A stretch of 19,105 bases of DNA from JAGVXD01 sp964554415. Its GTDB lineage: Archaea > Nanobdellota > Nanobdellia > Pacearchaeales > GW2011-AR1. The notes under the pieces are model-generated. The model was not told the DNA's origin. It searched no databases and saw only the letters and a list, made by a program, of their open reading frames with translations. The stretch spans positions 1 to 19,105 of the forward strand of contig CAZKON010000015.1 of NCBI GenBank assembly GCA_964554415.1, in the 5' to 3' direction. Within the stretch, counting starts at the first letter, position 1. Each line of letters starts with the position of its first letter. Positions 18,867 to 19,105 of the stretch are shown piece by piece. The position numbers and the translations under genes were made by a program.

Positions 18867-19105
18867 TCGCTTCGCTCGCAGCCCTGATCTGGATATGTCC
18901 AAAAATCGAAGATTCTTGACATGTCGGGAATTGTGCATGTACACGCTCCCTGCTTTAGCTCGTGAGTAAACAGCGCAATTCCTGAGCATGCTCAAGAACC
19001 ACGACACGCCACCTACTTCAGTGGGTGGTTCTTGACATATCCAGATAGAGACCTCAGAAACTCCCAGTTTCTGATGGCACTCAAAAATCAAAGATTTTTG
19101 ATGAT
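18867..19105. repeat. Large multi-branched hairpin repeat, runs off window
   Basis: It starts with 22 bases identical to the pheT end. A perfect 13-bp outer stem ATCTGGATATGTC and its complement (18887-18899, 19034-19046) encloses the TCGGGAATTGTGC/GCGCAATTCCTGA arm (18924-18936, 18973-18985; two G-T pairs) and the CAAGAACC/GGTTCTTG arm with inner CCACCTACTTCAGTGGGTGG (19009-19028). CAGAAACT/AGTTTCTG (about 19053-19071) and CAAAAATC/GATTTTTG (about 19083-19101) follow. The cluster may continue beyond the window. Confidence 0.82.

Noticed and set aside
18855..19091. Minus-strand open frame of 78 codons
   Set aside because: It lies wholly within the 18867-19105 repeat and its product mirrors frames in other copies of the same arms.

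Overview
The window looks like a chromosomal segment of a small-genome archaeon, probably of the DPANN type (Woesearchaeota/Pacearchaeota-like; this placement is inference from protein style). The archaeal call rests on the archaeal-type PheS with N-terminal winged-helix repeats, the short archaeal-type PheT, an archaeal UMP kinase, an Rpp30-type RNase P protein, a TrmB-family regulator, and TATA-like boxes that repeatedly lie about 24-28 bases upstream of start codons (leaderless transcripts). The queuine-type tRNA-guanine transglycosylase is bacterial in style.

Layout. 93-2836 (+): a three-gene operon of an HTH-like protein, a PIN-domain protein and an MgtC/DUF4010 membrane protein. 2837-4018: hairpin-repeat clusters around a small membrane-protein gene (3353-3694), the only gene here with an obvious strong Shine-Dalgarno site. 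4041-4431 (-): tRNA-Trp(CCA) and tRNA-Pro(GGG), separated by further hairpin repeats. 4552-5963: tgt (-) divergent from an acidic zinc-binding microprotein (+). 5964-8342: accessory region with hairpin repeats, a RelE-like toxin converging on a short antitoxin-like gene, a 48-residue ORF, a RelE/RHH-type toxin-antitoxin pair, and three copies of a hairpin plus G-rich/C-rich repeat. 8343-10472: a two-gene module of unknown function (-) divergent from a TrmB-family regulator (+). 10841-15813 (+): housekeeping block with a membrane-anchored deacetylase-like protein, UMP kinase, RNase P p30, PheS and PheT. 16308-18449 (-): a conserved-looking hypothetical gene, a doubtful acidic ORF and an AbiEi/AbiEii-type toxin-antitoxin operon with a perfect 30-base palindrome at its promoter. 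18504-19105: more hairpin repeats.

The most striking content is a dispersed family of modular, nested hairpin elements filling most intergenic gaps. Outer stems of 9-14 bp enclose smaller hairpins. Linker and loop words (CTTTAG or CTTCAG loop; ACACGCC and GAGTAA linkers; CAAGAACC/GGTTCTTG stem) stay constant between copies, while several stem arms change on both sides so that pairing is kept. Pairs of copies differ by gain or loss of whole hairpins, and one pair differs by inversion of the loop between its stem arms. One copy lies in frame inside the PIN gene and encodes most of the first 52 residues; another supplies the last residues and stop codon of PheT. No transposase is present in the window. 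The CTTTAG-loop hairpins recall the subterminal hairpins of IS200/IS605 elements, so a non-autonomous element mobilised by a Y1 transposase elsewhere is the leading inference.
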